A stretch of DNA of 64,000 nucleotides from Geomicrobium sp. JCM 19038. Its GTDB lineage: Bacteria > Bacillota > Bacilli > Bacillales > Marinococcaceae. A program made the position numbers and the translations under genes. How positions within the stretch are numbered: the stretch's first letter is position 1; every line of letters begins with the position of its first letter. The stretch covers positions 1-64,000 of the forward strand of contig NZ_BAXA01000016.1 of the NCBI RefSeq assembly GCF_000698125.1. The letters run 5' to 3'. Positions 44,742 to 54,690 of this stretch are shown here, in pieces. Under the pieces are notes generated by a model. It was not told where the DNA came from. It worked only from the letters and a program-made list of their open reading frames with translations, and did no database searches.

Positions 44742-45476
44742 TTGGATAAAAATCCATATGATCAGCAGTCTTTTTTCCGGAAGTATAGTATGATGGAGCG
44801 CTCACAAAAAGGTCTTGCAGGAGCAGGTGAGTGGCATGCATTGCAGCAAGTGTTGCCTTACTTTAAAGGGAAATCAGTTCTTGACTTAGGTTGCGGTTAC
44901 GGATGGCACTGCATGTACGCAGCTGAGAATGGAGCAAGCAAAGTCATCGGTGTAGATCAGTCTAGTAAAATGCTCGAGGTCGCTAAATTAAAGTCAAAGG
45001 AATACGCACCAATTCAGTACGTTCAGTCTTCAATCGAAGACCTGCAGCTAAAACCAAAGTCCTTTGATGTTGTTCTCAGCTCGTTGGCTCTACATTATGT
45101 TCCTTCTTTCGATGATGTGGCGAAAAAGGTATATGACGCATTAAAAAATAATGGGCAATTTATATTCTCTGTAGAACATCCAACGTTTACTGCTGAAGGT
45201 AGCCAAGAGTGGATGTATAACGATAAAGGAATGATTGAACATTTTCCGGTTGATCGTTATTTTGAGGAAGGTCGAAGAGAATCGAATTTCCTAGGAGAAA
45301 AGATTGTGAAGTATCATAAAACGTTAACGACCTATCTAAATGGGTTATTAGAAAATGGATGGGTGTTAAATCGTGTGATTGAACCGTCTCCGCCATCATC
45401 AATGTTAATAAATGAGCATATGTATAATGAACTTCGTCGTCCGATGATGCTCATCGTTGCTGCCACAAAACAGTGA
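44742..45476 (+). CDS. Class I SAM-dependent methyltransferase
   Basis: 244 residues. SAM motif SVLDLGCGYGWHCMYAAENGA, acidic GVDQSSKML, SFDVVLSSLALHYV, and the C-terminal EPSPPSSM pattern of the Methyltransf_25/11 group (YqeM/UbiE-like small-molecule methyltransferases). Acceptor unknown. TTG start with GAGGTGAAG upstream. Confidence 0.85.
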   Translation: MDKNPYDQQSFFRKYSMMERSQKGLAGAGEWHALQQVLPYFKGKSVLDLGCGYGWHCMYAAENGASKVIGVDQSSKMLEVAKLKSKEYAPIQYVQSSIEDLQLKPKSFDVVLSSLALHYVPSFDDVAKKVYDALKNNGQFIFSVEHPTFTAEGSQEWMYNDKGMIEHFPVDRYFEEGRRESNFLGEKIVKYHKTLTTYLNGLLENGWVLNRVIEPSPPSSMLINEHMYNELRRPMMLIVAATKQ

Positions 45477-45489
45477 ATCACATTTCAGT

Positions 45490-45517
45490 CCTGCACGAAT
45501 ACGTGCAGGCTTTTTTT
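45490..45517 (+). terminator. Rho-independent terminator
   Basis: CCTGCACG/CGTGCAGG with a four-base loop and seven T, after the methyltransferase. Confidence 0.92.
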
Positions 45518-45926
45518 AGGTCACGAACTCGTTTGTCGTATAGAGCTTATTTCTTTTCTGAGTAAAAGTACCTTAATTCAGGGTTTTAGTACATAAGTTA
45601 CATGTAAAGTTACAGTTACGTAACAGATTGATTAAAGCCGTTTTTTCCTATAAAAATTGTGACTATGCTTCGCTTATTTACTACTTTAATCTACGAAAGA
45701 CTTCGCTCGCTAGACCAAATCACACCCTCTCGTATAGTGCCTCTTCCCTACGTTCTCTTTTTCGACACCGTTTTACATAAAATAATAAAAATTGCGTTTA
45801 ATCGTTTCGTAACAGTTTTTAACTTTGCTGTGATGGTGTCATTATTTTTCACCTTTATACTAACGGATGGTGTTAGCAATTCTAATTAATCTATGCATTC
45901 ATAAACGCTAACAAAGGAGTCGAATT
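45518..45926. other. Upstream region of the poly-gamma-glutamate locus
   Basis: About 410 bases with no credible gene. A cluster of four GTTAC/GTAAC pentamers occurs at 45597-45624 (GTTAC-N7-GTTAC-A-GTTAC-GTAAC), the last two forming a palindrome. It is a candidate binding site for a regulator of the pgs genes. Confidence 0.5.
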
Positions 45927-47129
45927 ATGCTATTCATCATCACCATTTGTCTACTTTCTTTACTCGTATTCGGTTTTCTTGAACATCGAAAACATAACCG
46001 AAATGTTGAGGCCATTCCGGTTCGTATCAACATTAATGGTGTTCGTGGGAAATCTACCGTTACTCGACTAGTCACAGGCGTATTAACGGAAGCGAATTAC
46101 CAAACCGTTGGGAAAACAACAGGCACACAAGCACGAATGCTTTATTGGTATAAGGATCAAGAAGATCCAATTGTCCGCCGCCCAGAAGGTCCGAACATTG
46201 GTGAACAAAAAGGAGTTATGAAAAAAGTGGCGGAAGAAGACGCCGATGCGCTCGTCAGTGAGTGTATGGCTGTTACACCGGACTACCAAACCGTTTTCCA
46301 AGAGAAGATGCTAAAAGCGAATATCGGCGTAATCGTAAACGTACTTGAAGATCATATGGATCTACTCGGTCCGACATTAGATGAAGTCGCTTATGCATTT
46401 ACAGCCACCATTCCTCATAACGGTCACTTGATCGTGAATGAAAGTCCTTACGTACCGATGTACAAAGAAATTGCAGAAGAACGCAATACGAAAGTGATCG
46501 TTTGTGATACATCTAGAATTCCAGAAGCTTTCTTACTTCAGTTTGATTATATGGTCTTTCCAGAAAATGCAGCGTTAGCGTTAGCAGTTGCCGATGCATT
46601 AGGAATTGATCAAGAAACTGCGTTTAAAGGTATGTTAAATGCTTGGCCAGATCCAGGTTCTCTTCAAATTACACCACTCGATTTGAATCAAAAACAACCA
46701 TCGTTTCTTGTGAACGGGTTCGCAGCGAATGACGCAACGTCTACGATCAACATTTGGGAAAGGGTACAAACGCTCGGTTATCCTACGAATGATGCAGTTG
46801 TGGTCATGAATTGCCGTAGTGATCGTTATGAACGAACAGAACAGTTTGCACACGATGTACTTCCTTATCTTCCATGTAGAACGCTCGTTATTATCGGGGA
46901 AACGACTGCTCCAATCGTTGATAACTACAATAATGGCAACATCCCGACAGAACATCTCCTGAACTTAGAAGGATATTCAACAGAGGAAATCCTCGAAGAA
47001 ATCAAACCATACATTCAAGAAACCGTCATTTACGGCGTTGGCAACATACATGGTGCAGCTGAACCGCTCACTCATGAATTAAAGAAAATGCAAATGCCGA
47101 TTGAAGAAAAAGTTGCAGCAATTAATTAA
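45927..47129 (+). CDS. pgsB: Poly-gamma-glutamate synthase PgsB/CapB
   Basis: 400 residues. An N-terminal membrane helix precedes an ATP-grasp-free Mur ligase-like ATPase domain with the P-loop INGVRGKSTVTRL, GKTTGTQAR, RRPEGPNIGEQ, ECMAVTPDYQ and VNVLEDHMDLLGPT. It activates and adds glutamate to poly-gamma-glutamate at the inner membrane face together with PgsC. RBS AAAGGAG. First gene of the locus, followed by pgsC after 27 bases. Confidence 0.96.
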   Translation: MLFIITICLLSLLVFGFLEHRKHNRNVEAIPVRININGVRGKSTVTRLVTGVLTEANYQTVGKTTGTQARMLYWYKDQEDPIVRRPEGPNIGEQKGVMKKVAEEDADALVSECMAVTPDYQTVFQEKMLKANIGVIVNVLEDHMDLLGPTLDEVAYAFTATIPHNGHLIVNESPYVPMYKEIAEERNTKVIVCDTSRIPEAFLLQFDYMVFPENAALALAVADALGIDQETAFKGMLNAWPDPGSLQITPLDLNQKQPSFLVNGFAANDATSTINIWERVQTLGYPTNDAVVVMNCRSDRYERTEQFAHDVLPYLPCRTLVIIGETTAPIVDNYNNGNIPTEHLLNLEGYSTEEILEEIKPYIQETVIYGVGNIHGAAEPLTHELKKMQMPIEEKVAAIN

Positions 47130-47156
47130 AAACAATCGTAATTAAGGAGTTTGATC

Positions 47157-47611
47157 ATGGATATCGCAGAAATAACCGTAGCACTCGTTGCCGGAGTAAC
47201 ACTCAGTTTATTCTTCGCTGAGAAAACAGGCATCGTTCCCGCGGCTTAGTCGTACCAGGATATATCGCACTTGTCGTAGCGACACCAGTGTATGCAATCT
47301 CTATTTTGTTTATCAGCTTTGCGACGTACCTCGTCGTTATGCACGTGATTAATCGATTTACAATTTTATACGGTCGTAGGAAATTTGCGGCGATGCTTTT
47401 AACCGGAATCATATTAAAATTAGGGTTTGATACGTTTTTTGGATTTACTCCACAAGAAGTAGCACATCTTCAAGCGATTGGATTGATTGTGCCAGGTTTA
47501 ATTGCCAATACGATTCAACGTCAAGGATTTGTGGCAACGATGGCCAGTACAGCACTTTTAAGCTTGACGACGTTCGGCATTTTACTCGTATACCAACTAT
47601 TCTTCATGTAA
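47157..47611 (+). pseudogene. pgsC: Poly-gamma-glutamate synthase membrane subunit PgsC/CapC (one frameshift as written)
   Basis: About 151 residues once repaired. FFAEKTGIVPAGLVVPGYIAL, FTILYGRRKFAAMLLTGIILK and IGLIVPGLIANTIQRQG are nearly identical to CapC/PgsC. One G is missing at 47242-47246, giving a stop after ATGIVPAA as written. Highly hydrophobic, four or five helices. RBS AAGGAG. Confidence 0.93.
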
Positions 47612-47623
47612 GGAGAGAACAGA

Positions 47624-47746
47624 ATGTCACAACTAACATTTAAAGAAAAATGTATCAAAACGGTTAAATACCAAAAAGGTAGTGCTTCTACGCACTCAAT
47701 CATCGGGTTTATTCTTACTTTGATGGTATTACTCGTATTCATGTAA
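47624..47746 (+). CDS. Small single-span membrane protein in the PgsE position
   Basis: 40 residues: a basic cytoplasmic part (MSQLTFKEKCIKTVKYQKGS) and one C-terminal helix (about 25-40). It has a good RBS (AAGGAGAG) and sits between pgsC and the glutamyltransferase with short gaps. B. subtilis PgsE and B. anthracis CapE are likewise tiny one-helix proteins needed for full polymer synthesis, but sequence likeness here is too weak to call it PgsE. Confidence 0.7.
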   Translation: MSQLTFKEKCIKTVKYQKGSASTHSIIGFILTLMVLLVFM

Positions 47747-47767
47747 GGAAAAAAAGGGCGTGATCGT

Positions 47768-49414
47768 ATGTCTTCGAGCCGTAATCAGAGCTTATTCGTC
47801 GTGTGTCTCCTATTGATTGCTGTTCTGCTCCTGTTCATTAACTCACTAGACACAGATCAGGAGCGTCAAGCGACGGACTATGATGCCCTTGAAGTCGAGA
47901 GTCAGAAGAAAAGTCCCGGATTTGGTGTTGCGACGGATAATCCAGAAGCAACAGCGATTGGGATGGATATATTAAATCAAGGAGGAAACGCGATCGATGC
48001 TGCGATCGCTGTTTCTTATTCTCTGGGTGTTTTAGAGCCACAAGCGTCAGGTATTGGTGGAGGCGGAGTTATGCTCGTACATCCAGCAGGAGAGTCACCC
48101 GTTGCATATGACTATAGAGAAGTGGCTCCAGACCAAGAAGAAATACCAGATTCAAGAATTGGGGTCCCAGGCTTTGTTCTTGGGATGGACACAGTTCATG
48201 AAGAATATGGTTCATGGTCGATGAACCGCTTACTCGATCCTGCAATTCAACTCGCAGGTGACGGTGTTGAAGTCTCTTACTCACTTCATTCGCATCTTCA
48301 GAATGCTTACAATTATATAGAACCTGAAGCGGCTGAACAATTCTATCCGAATGAACGCGCTATCGATGTCGGAGACACATTGAAACAAGAAGATTTACAA
48401 GAGACGCTTAAGCTAATTCAAGAAGAAGGACCATCTGCTTTTTATTCAGGCAAAATTGGAGACAACATTGCATTGCACACGAACTCCATCGATCGGCACG
48501 ACCTTGCAAATTATAATGTTGATGTTGTGGAACCTGTGCAAGCAACGTTTGCAGATTTTGAAGTGTACGCTGCTCCGCCCCCCGCAGGTGGAACGATGTT
48601 GCTACACTCTCTACAAATGGCCGAGGAGTTATCAATTGATCGATGGAGTGACCAGTCTCCAGAGTTTATGAAATGGACGGGGGCAATTACACGAAAAGCA
48701 TATCAAGATCGTGTTCAAATGATTGGCGATCCCCGGTTTGTCGATATACCTCTTAACGAAATTTTAGAAGAAGAATATGCGGAGGACCTTGCCAATGACA
48801 TCTCATTAAAAGCTGAAGACGAGGAATTTCCAACAGACCTTGAAGGCGGAGAGAAAGATGGCAATACGACACACTTTGTTATTGTCGACCAAGACGGTAC
48901 GATGGTGTCGGCAACGAATACGTTAAGTAGTTTTTTCGGTTCTGGAAAATATGTAGATGGTTTTTTCTTAAACAATCAACTGGACAATTTTTCAGTGAGT
49001 GCAACGTCACCGAACCGTTACGAGCCGAATAAGCGACCGATTAGCTATATTTCACCAACCATTCTTGCTAAAGATGACTACCCGATTATTGGAATCGGAA
49101 GTTCTGGGGGCAGGAGAATAACATCAACACTTACACAAGTTCTCGTGCGTCACTTAATGTTTGAACAACCGATTGAAGAAGCCATTGAAGAGAACCGATC
49201 GTATTATGATCTTCATAATCCAACGATTCAAATCGAAGGAAGGCTCTCTACGAGCGTCTCGGAATCGCTTGAAGAGGACGGTTACACGATCGATAATTCC
49301 CGGAATGCGGTCCACTTCGGAGCGGTTCAAAGTCTGATCGTTGATTATAACGAAAATACGATTAAAGGTGGAGCCGATCCGAGAAGATACGGTGAATGGG
49401 ATTCGAGGTCGTAA
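47768..49414 (+). CDS. Gamma-glutamyltransferase family protein (CapD-like)
   Basis: 548 residues. N-terminal membrane anchor (residues 8-25), then a GGT domain: GFGVATDNPEATAIGMDILNQGGNAIDAA, ASGIGGGGVMLVH and the autocleavage/catalytic site DGNTTHFVIVDQDG (Thr367), with SSGGRRITSTLTQVL near the end. By position it resembles CapD, which cuts the polyglutamate capsule and attaches it to peptidoglycan in B. anthracis, or a PGA-releasing enzyme. Anchored rather than secreted, which favours action at the cell surface. Last gene of the locus before a strong terminator. Confidence 0.88.
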   Translation: MSSSRNQSLFVVCLLLIAVLLLFINSLDTDQERQATDYDALEVESQKKSPGFGVATDNPEATAIGMDILNQGGNAIDAAIAVSYSLGVLEPQASGIGGGGVMLVHPAGESPVAYDYREVAPDQEEIPDSRIGVPGFVLGMDTVHEEYGSWSMNRLLDPAIQLAGDGVEVSYSLHSHLQNAYNYIEPEAAEQFYPNERAIDVGDTLKQEDLQETLKLIQEEGPSAFYSGKIGDNIALHTNSIDRHDLANYNVDVVEPVQATFADFEVYAAPPPAGGTMLLHSLQMAEELSIDRWSDQSPEFMKWTGAITRKAYQDRVQMIGDPRFVDIPLNEILEEEYAEDLANDISLKAEDEEFPTDLEGGEKDGNTTHFVIVDQDGTMVSATNTLSSFFGSGKYVDGFFLNNQLDNFSVSATSPNRYEPNKRPISYISPTILAKDDYPIIGIGSSGGRRITSTLTQVLVRHLMFEQPIEEAIEENRSYYDLHNPTIQIEGRLSTSVSESLEEDGYTIDNSRNAVHFGAVQSLIVDYNENTIKGGADPRRYGEWDSRS

Positions 49415-49423
49415 CGTGTTGAG

Positions 49424-49470
49424 AAAAAGCTATCTCACAAAGTCAGTGTCTTTGTTGAGGTAGCTTTTTT
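49424..49470 (+). terminator. Terminator of the poly-gamma-glutamate locus
   Basis: AAAAAGCTAtCTCAcAAAG pairing with CTTTGTTGAGGTAGCTTTTTT (long stem, minor mismatches). Confidence 0.88.
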
Positions 49471-49558
49471 GTGTCTCAAATAGGTTGAATAATCACGCCA
49501 TGTAATCAAACGCTAATGAGTAGTGAACTTCACAAAGAGGAAATCTTTTCTTTTGAAA

Positions 49559-49578
49559 TACTATAGGGGGGTATAGTA
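49559..49578 (+). promoter_or_regulatory. CsoR/RcnR/FrmR-family operator
   Basis: TACTATA-GGGGGG-TATAGTA: A/T-rich inverted repeats flanking a six-G tract, the architecture bound by copper, nickel and formaldehyde-sensing repressors of the CsoR family (most like FrmR sites). It sits 31 bases before the MATE gene. Confidence 0.75.
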
Positions 49579-49608
49579 ATATGTAATCACACAGAGGAGG
49601 AAACGAAC

Positions 49609-51054
49609 ATGAGTATTGCAGATCGTACGTTGCAAGAAGGCTTACGAACATCTGAAAAAATCAAGATTGTCCTCATTCTCGCAATGCCGGCAGTCATTGA
49701 AAACTTCTTTCAGACGTTGCTCGGTTTTGTTGATACGTTGTTTGTTGCCCAAGTTGGCTTAGAAGAAGTCACCGCGGTTGGGGTTACGAATGCCATACTA
49801 GCGATTTACTTTGCAGTATTTATGGCAATTGGTGTCGGGGTTAACGTACTCATGGCCAACGCAAGAGGTGAAGGTAACGACCGAAGAGCTACTAAAATTG
49901 CTCAACAAGGAATAATTCAAGCAATAATTGTAGGTGTATTGCTTGGTGTATTAACGCTAGTTTTCGCAGAGAATCTTATTCGCTTGTTAGGTGTAGAGCC
50001 AGAAGTACTACAATTAGCAACGGTTTACTTTCAAATCTTAGCGATTCCTTCAATTGTAATGGCGTTAATGTTTGTTTTAAGCAGTATTCTACGGGGTACA
50101 GGAGATACGAAATCGCCAATGAAGGCGGTCATTATCGCAAACGTTGTAAACATGGTTTTTGATTACTTGTTGATCTTTGGATTTTTGTTTATACCCCCTT
50201 TAGGTATTGTAGGTGCGGCGATTGCAGGTGTTCTTGCGAGAGTTGTAGGGGTCGGAATGCTATTCTATTATGTAAGAAAAAATGATGCCATTGATCTTAA
50301 GAAGAAGCAGTTCCGATTTAACCTTCAAGATCAGAAAGACTTACTCGGTCTAGGGGCACCAGCAGCTGGTGAACGTCTAGCGATGCGAATTGGACAAGTC
50401 GTTTATTTCGGATTTATCGTTGCTTTAGGGACGAGTACATTCTCTGCACATCAAATTGCAGGGAACATTGAAACGTTCTCTTATATGATCGCTTATGGGT
50501 TTGCGGCAGCTGCGACAATTATCGTTGGAAGACTCGTCGGGGCGAAGCAATATGAACAGGCGAAAAGCTACGCTAAGCTCATAGCTTTGATATCTGCGGG
50601 CTTTATGGTCTTCATGGGAATCTTGTTATTTATCTTCGGCGAATGGATGGGGAGCTTCTTTACAGATGACCCAGTCGTTCAAGCAGAAATTGGAACAGCA
50701 TTAAAAATCGCAGCGTTCTTCCAGCCATTCTTGGCAATTTTGTTGATTCTAACGGGAGCTTTCCAAGGGGCACGAAATACGAAATTCCCGATGTATTTGA
50801 CAACGGTTGGAATATGGTTAATTCGCACGGTTTTCGTTTACATTTTGGCCATTCAATTGGAATTAGGCATTGCTGGCGTGTGGTTAGCAATTGGAATTGA
50901 TATTGTTATTCGAGCGGCTGTACTATGGTACCGTGTTGAGACTGATCGTTGGATAAAACCCGAGAAGAAACGTAGTCACAAAGAGGAGTTAAGGTGTCAC
51001 TGTGACCCGCAAACTAAGCAAGCTCAAGTGAGTGGTTGTGTAAACAATTATTAA
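49609..51054 (+). CDS. MATE-family multidrug/metabolite efflux protein
   Basis: 481 residues, twelve helices in two repeats: AMPAVIENFFQTLLGFVDTLFVA begins the first, GLGAPAAGERLAMRIGQVVYFGFI the second. GRLVGAKQYEQA and ILTGAFQGARNTKFPMY are usual MATE elements (NorM/DinF-like group). It would export cationic or toxic compounds using Na+ or H+. The CsoR-family operator upstream suggests induction by a metal or aldehyde. The last 20 residues (from RCHCDPQTK) are Cys/His-bearing and not family-like. RBS AGAGGAGG. Confidence 0.9.
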   Translation: MSIADRTLQEGLRTSEKIKIVLILAMPAVIENFFQTLLGFVDTLFVAQVGLEEVTAVGVTNAILAIYFAVFMAIGVGVNVLMANARGEGNDRRATKIAQQGIIQAIIVGVLLGVLTLVFAENLIRLLGVEPEVLQLATVYFQILAIPSIVMALMFVLSSILRGTGDTKSPMKAVIIANVVNMVFDYLLIFGFLFIPPLGIVGAAIAGVLARVVGVGMLFYYVRKNDAIDLKKKQFRFNLQDQKDLLGLGAPAAGERLAMRIGQVVYFGFIVALGTSTFSAHQIAGNIETFSYMIAYGFAAAATIIVGRLVGAKQYEQAKSYAKLIALISAGFMVFMGILLFIFGEWMGSFFTDDPVVQAEIGTALKIAAFFQPFLAILLILTGAFQGARNTKFPMYLTTVGIWLIRTVFVYILAIQLELGIAGVWLAIGIDIVIRAAVLWYRVETDRWIKPEKKRSHKEELRCHCDPQTKQAQVSGCVNNY

Positions 51055-51057
51055 TCG

Positions 51058-51087
51058 TTGACATACCCTACTGGGGTATTGTATTAT
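51058..51087 (+). promoter_or_regulatory. copA promoter with CsoR operator
   Basis: TTGACA (51058-51063) and TATTAT (51082-51087) with an 18-base spacer. The spacer contains ATACCC-TACT-GGGGTAT (51063-51079), the classic CsoR palindrome of Bacillus copZA promoters. Copper binding to CsoR would open the promoter. Confidence 0.88.
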
Positions 51088-51150
51088 AAAGATAATAACA
51101 GCAGGAAAGACTATAAAAAATGTTAACTGTTGTACGTAGGAGGGACAGCG

Positions 51151-53581
51151 ATGGCGAAGCAAGAAGTACAGATTCCGATCCAAGGAATGACGTGTGCCGC
51201 TTGTGCCAACCGAATAGAAAAAGGTCTACAACGCATGGACGGCGTTGATGAGGTTAATGTGAATTTTGCCGTTGAAAAGGCAAATGTAACGTATGATCCT
51301 GAACGATTAGACGTCCAAGCTTTTGAAGATAAAATAGAAAAGCTCGGATATCATGTGCAACATGAGAGCATTACGTTTGATATATCTGGAATGACATGTG
51401 CCGCTTGTGCGACCCGGATTGAAAAGAAACTTTCTAAGACAGACGGTGTTTCAAAAGCAAATGTAAACTTTGCATTAGAAAACGTTACAGTTGAGTACAA
51501 CGAAGGCACAATTAACAAACAAGCTGATTGATTCAGTTCAAAAGATTGGTTACACGTTGCAAGAGCAACAGTCGAAGGAAGACACGGTGGATGCAAAAGA
51601 AAAAGAGATTCGTCATCAAACAGGTAAATTCTTATTCGCAGCGATCTTAACGTTTCCTTTATTGTGGACGATGGTTACCCATTTTGAATTTACATCGTTT
51701 CTTTATATGCCAGAGATGTTTATGAACCCTTGGGTGCAGTTAGCGTTAGCAACACCCGTTCAATTTATCGCAGGTGCTCAGTTTTACGTAGGGGCATACA
51801 AAGCGTTAAAAGGGAAAAGCGCGAACATGGATGTGCTCATCGCACTCGGTACAACCACAGCGTATTTTTATAGTATTTTCCTCGGGTACGAGTGGCAAGC
51901 AGCTGGCGGTCAAGGTATGCCAGAACTGTATTTTGAAGCAGCGGCTGTCATTATTACACTCGTAATCTTAGGGAAACTTTTTGAAGTACGTGCAAAAGGG
52001 CGTACTGGAAAAGCAATTGAGAAATTGCTTAACATGCAGGCGAAAACAGCACGGGTTGTACGCGATGGCGTGGAAGTAGAAATTACTGTTGAAGACGTAC
52101 AAGTCGGTGAACGAGTGATCGTTCGCCCTGGAGAAAAAATCCCAGTTGATGGTGTTATCATTTCAGGATCTTCTGCCATTGACGAGTCAATGATTACAGG
52201 TGAAAGTATTCCAGTTGATAAGAGAAAAGACGACAACGTTATTGGTTCTACGGTAAATAAAAACGGTAGTTTAACGTTTGAAGCGACGCGTGTTGGAAAA
52301 GATACAGCACTCGCACAAATTGTTAAAGTTGTAGAAGACGCACAAGGAAGTAAAGCAGACATTCAACGAGTAGCCGACAGAGTGTCTGGGGTATTCGTAC
52401 CGATTGTCGTACTCATTGCAATTGGGTCATTTCTTGCGTGGTACTTTATTATCGAACCCGGCGATGTACGTTCAGCTCTCGTTCCATTAATTACGATCTT
52501 AGTCATTGCTTGTCCATGTGCATTAGGCCTAGCTACACCAACCTCAATTATGGCTGGTTCAGGTCGTGCAGCAGAGATGGGCGTTCTGTTTAAAGGTGGC
52601 GAACACCTTGAAAATACGAGATCAGTGACGACGGTCGTACTTGATAAGACTGGAACCATTACGAAAGGCGAACCAGAACTTACAGATGTCATTATCGCTA
52701 ACGGATTAGACGAAGAAGAAATTCTTAGCAAAGTGGCTTCAGCAGAGAAGAACTCAGAACACCCACTAGCAGCAGCTATTGTAACGGGTATCGAAGATCG
52801 TCAGATTGAATTTGAGAATCCGACAGACTTTGAAGCTTTACCAGGTGCCGGAATTAAAGCGATGGTACATGGCGAACAAATTTTTGTCGGGACACGGAAG
52901 TTAATGCGTCAATCTAACCTTAACTTTGATGCATTCAACAAAGAAATGGAGAACCTTGAATCTGCTGGTAAAACAGCAATGTTAATTGCGATTAATAAGC
53001 AAGTTGTCGGGATTGTAGCGGTTGCAGATACGATTAAAGAAACGTCCGTTGAAGCTGTTAAACGTATGCAAGATTTAGGCTTAGAAGTACTCATGTTAAC
53101 AGGTGACAACCAAAAAACCGCAGAAGCAATAGGGAAGCAAGTTGGGATCAATGACGTGATTGCGGAAGTGGTGCCTGAACAAAAAGCAGAAGAAATTAAG
53201 AAGTTACAGCAAAACGAGAAATTTGTCGCGATGGTAGGTGACGGTATTAACGATGCTCCGGCGCTCGCCGTTGCAGATATTGGAATGGCCATTGGTACAG
53301 GAACAGACATTGCGATTGAAGCATCAGACGTAACGCTAATGCGCGGTGATCTTCATAGTGTCGCTGACAGCTTTGTTATTAGTAAGAAGACGATGCGAAA
53401 CATTAAGCAAAACTTATTCTTCGCGTTCTTCTATAACTCTGTCGGTATCCCAATTGCAGCAGCAGGATTATTAGCTCCATGGGTGGCAGGTGCCGCAATG
53501 GCATTCAGTTCAGTATCGGTCGTTGGGAACGCCTTGCGATTGCAGCGAATGTCTTTTAAAGGAGTGAAACGGTCATCATGA
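51151..53581 (+). pseudogene. copA: Copper-exporting P1B-type ATPase CopA (one frameshift as written)
   Basis: About 810 residues once repaired. Two N-terminal heavy-metal domains (each with GMTCAAC), eight helices with CPC in [14 protein letters not shown]-domain GESIPVDK, phosphorylation site [21 protein letters not shown] and hinge [16 protein letters not shown]. It pumps Cu(I) out of the cytoplasm. The frame changes at 51523-51527 after INKQA, where two bases lost (or one gained) restores [22 protein letters not shown]. The His-rich gene overlaps its stop. Confidence 0.94.
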
Positions 53582-54390
53582 AAATACGCACGTGGGTGAT
53601 GAGCGGACTTGTTTATTTGACACTTGTAATTGTAGGTTACGCAGTCATTACGGGTAATTCGATTTTAGAGGGTGGCGATCATGAAGAACATCATGCTCAT
53701 GCCACCACTCAAGAGGAGGAAGAACTCATGAACAATCACGATCATCATCATTCAACGCATTCAGAAGTAGAAGTGAACGTGGATCAAAATGAAGATAGCC
53801 TCACATTTACGTTGGAAGATCCAAATGGAGAGCCGCCTGAACTTGCTGTGAATCACGAGAAAGAAATGCACCTCATCGCGGTTTCGAATGATTTAAAAGC
53901 GTATCACCATCTTCATCCCGAACGCCTTGCAGAAGGGGTGTACGAGGTAGAACACTCCCTTCAGCCAGGAACGTATCATCTCTTTGTAGATATTACCCCA
54001 AAAGAATTCGCTTATGCACCAGAAGCGATTCCGCTTCAAGTAGGTGAGGCGGAGACAAAAAAGGTAAGCCTAGAAACCGATCGTGAGCTTGAAAAAGAAA
54101 TCCAAGGAAAGAAAGTGCAGTTAGACGTAGAAGGAAAAACGACTGAGGAAACGACAACGCTCACGTTTAGTACCGATTACGATAACCTTGAGCCATACCT
54201 TGGAGCTCTTGGTCATGTCGTAGTCATCGATGAGGATGTTGAACAATTTATTCACGTGCATCCGACTGCTAACGATGCAACGACATTTGAAGCTCATTTT
54301 CAAAAACCAGGCACGTACAAGCTTTGGGCAGAATTTAAGTATCAAGATGCAGGCGTGATTGCTTTTCCATTTGTAATTGAAATTAAGTAA
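53578..54390 (+). CDS. Membrane-anchored His-rich protein of the copper operon
   Basis: 270 residues. One N-terminal helix (about 8-27), a His/Glu stretch ([12 protein letters not shown]... and [10 protein letters not shown]), then two similar beta-rich repeats, each with a metal-suited His motif: [21 protein letters not shown] and [21 protein letters not shown]. These resemble YtkA/cupredoxin-like secreted domains. Start overlaps the copA stop (ATGA), so it is translationally coupled. I infer extracytoplasmic copper binding after export by CopA; no characterised homologue is recalled. Confidence 0.75.
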   Translation: MKIRTWVMSGLVYLTLVIVGYAVITGNSILEGGDHEEHHAHATTQEEEELMNNHDHHHSTHSEVEVNVDQNEDSLTFTLEDPNGEPPELAVNHEKEMHLIAVSNDLKAYHHLHPERLAEGVYEVEHSLQPGTYHLFVDITPKEFAYAPEAIPLQVGEAETKKVSLETDRELEKEIQGKKVQLDVEGKTTEETTTLTFSTDYDNLEPYLGALGHVVVIDEDVEQFIHVHPTANDATTFEAHFQKPGTYKLWAEFKYQDAGVIAFPFVIEIK

Positions 54391-54404
54391 TGGAGGGAAG
54401 TCGC

Positions 54405-54689
54405 ATGTATCACTTAACAATTTACACACGTCCGATGTGTTCTGATTGTGCAAAAACAAAAGAAAAGCTTCAAGATGCTGGTGTTCAATATATTGAGCAT
54501 GATCTAAGTGAGAATGAAGAAAAAGAAAGCGAACTAAAAAAAATAACAGGATCAAGAATCGTTCCTGGCCTCGTATTTAAACATCGTGGGTTCGTAGGCT
54601 CATTAAAAAAGCCAATCGTGTATACAGGTTATGAGCGAAATCAAAAGGAAGCTGACGACTTGATCTTACAAATGCAGGAGGAAAAATAA
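54405..54689 (+). CDS. Glutaredoxin-family thioredoxin-fold protein
   Basis: 94 residues, with N-terminal beta strand LTIYTRPMCSDCAKTKEKL (CxxC redox site, Cys11/Cys14), a VPGLVF cis-Pro loop and a C-terminal helix. It probably reduces or transfers thiols within the copper operon. The ATG at 54405 has GGAGGGA upstream. It sits between the His-rich protein and copZ. Confidence 0.82.
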   Translation: MYHLTIYTRPMCSDCAKTKEKLQDAGVQYIEHDLSENEEKESELKKITGSRIVPGLVFKHRGFVGSLKKPIVYTGYERNQKEADDLILQMQEEK

Positions 54690-54690
54690 A

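Noticed and set aside
45659-45889. A 76-codon hydrophobic frame upstream of pgsB
   Set aside because: It has no RBS and its residue make-up only mirrors the AT-rich intergenic DNA. No family likeness.
49559-49578. Reading the MATE upstream palindrome as a second CsoR copper site
   Set aside because: The half-sites are A/T-rich around a pure G tract and lack the ATACCC half present at copA. A different CsoR-family member is the better guess, though copper CsoR is not excluded.
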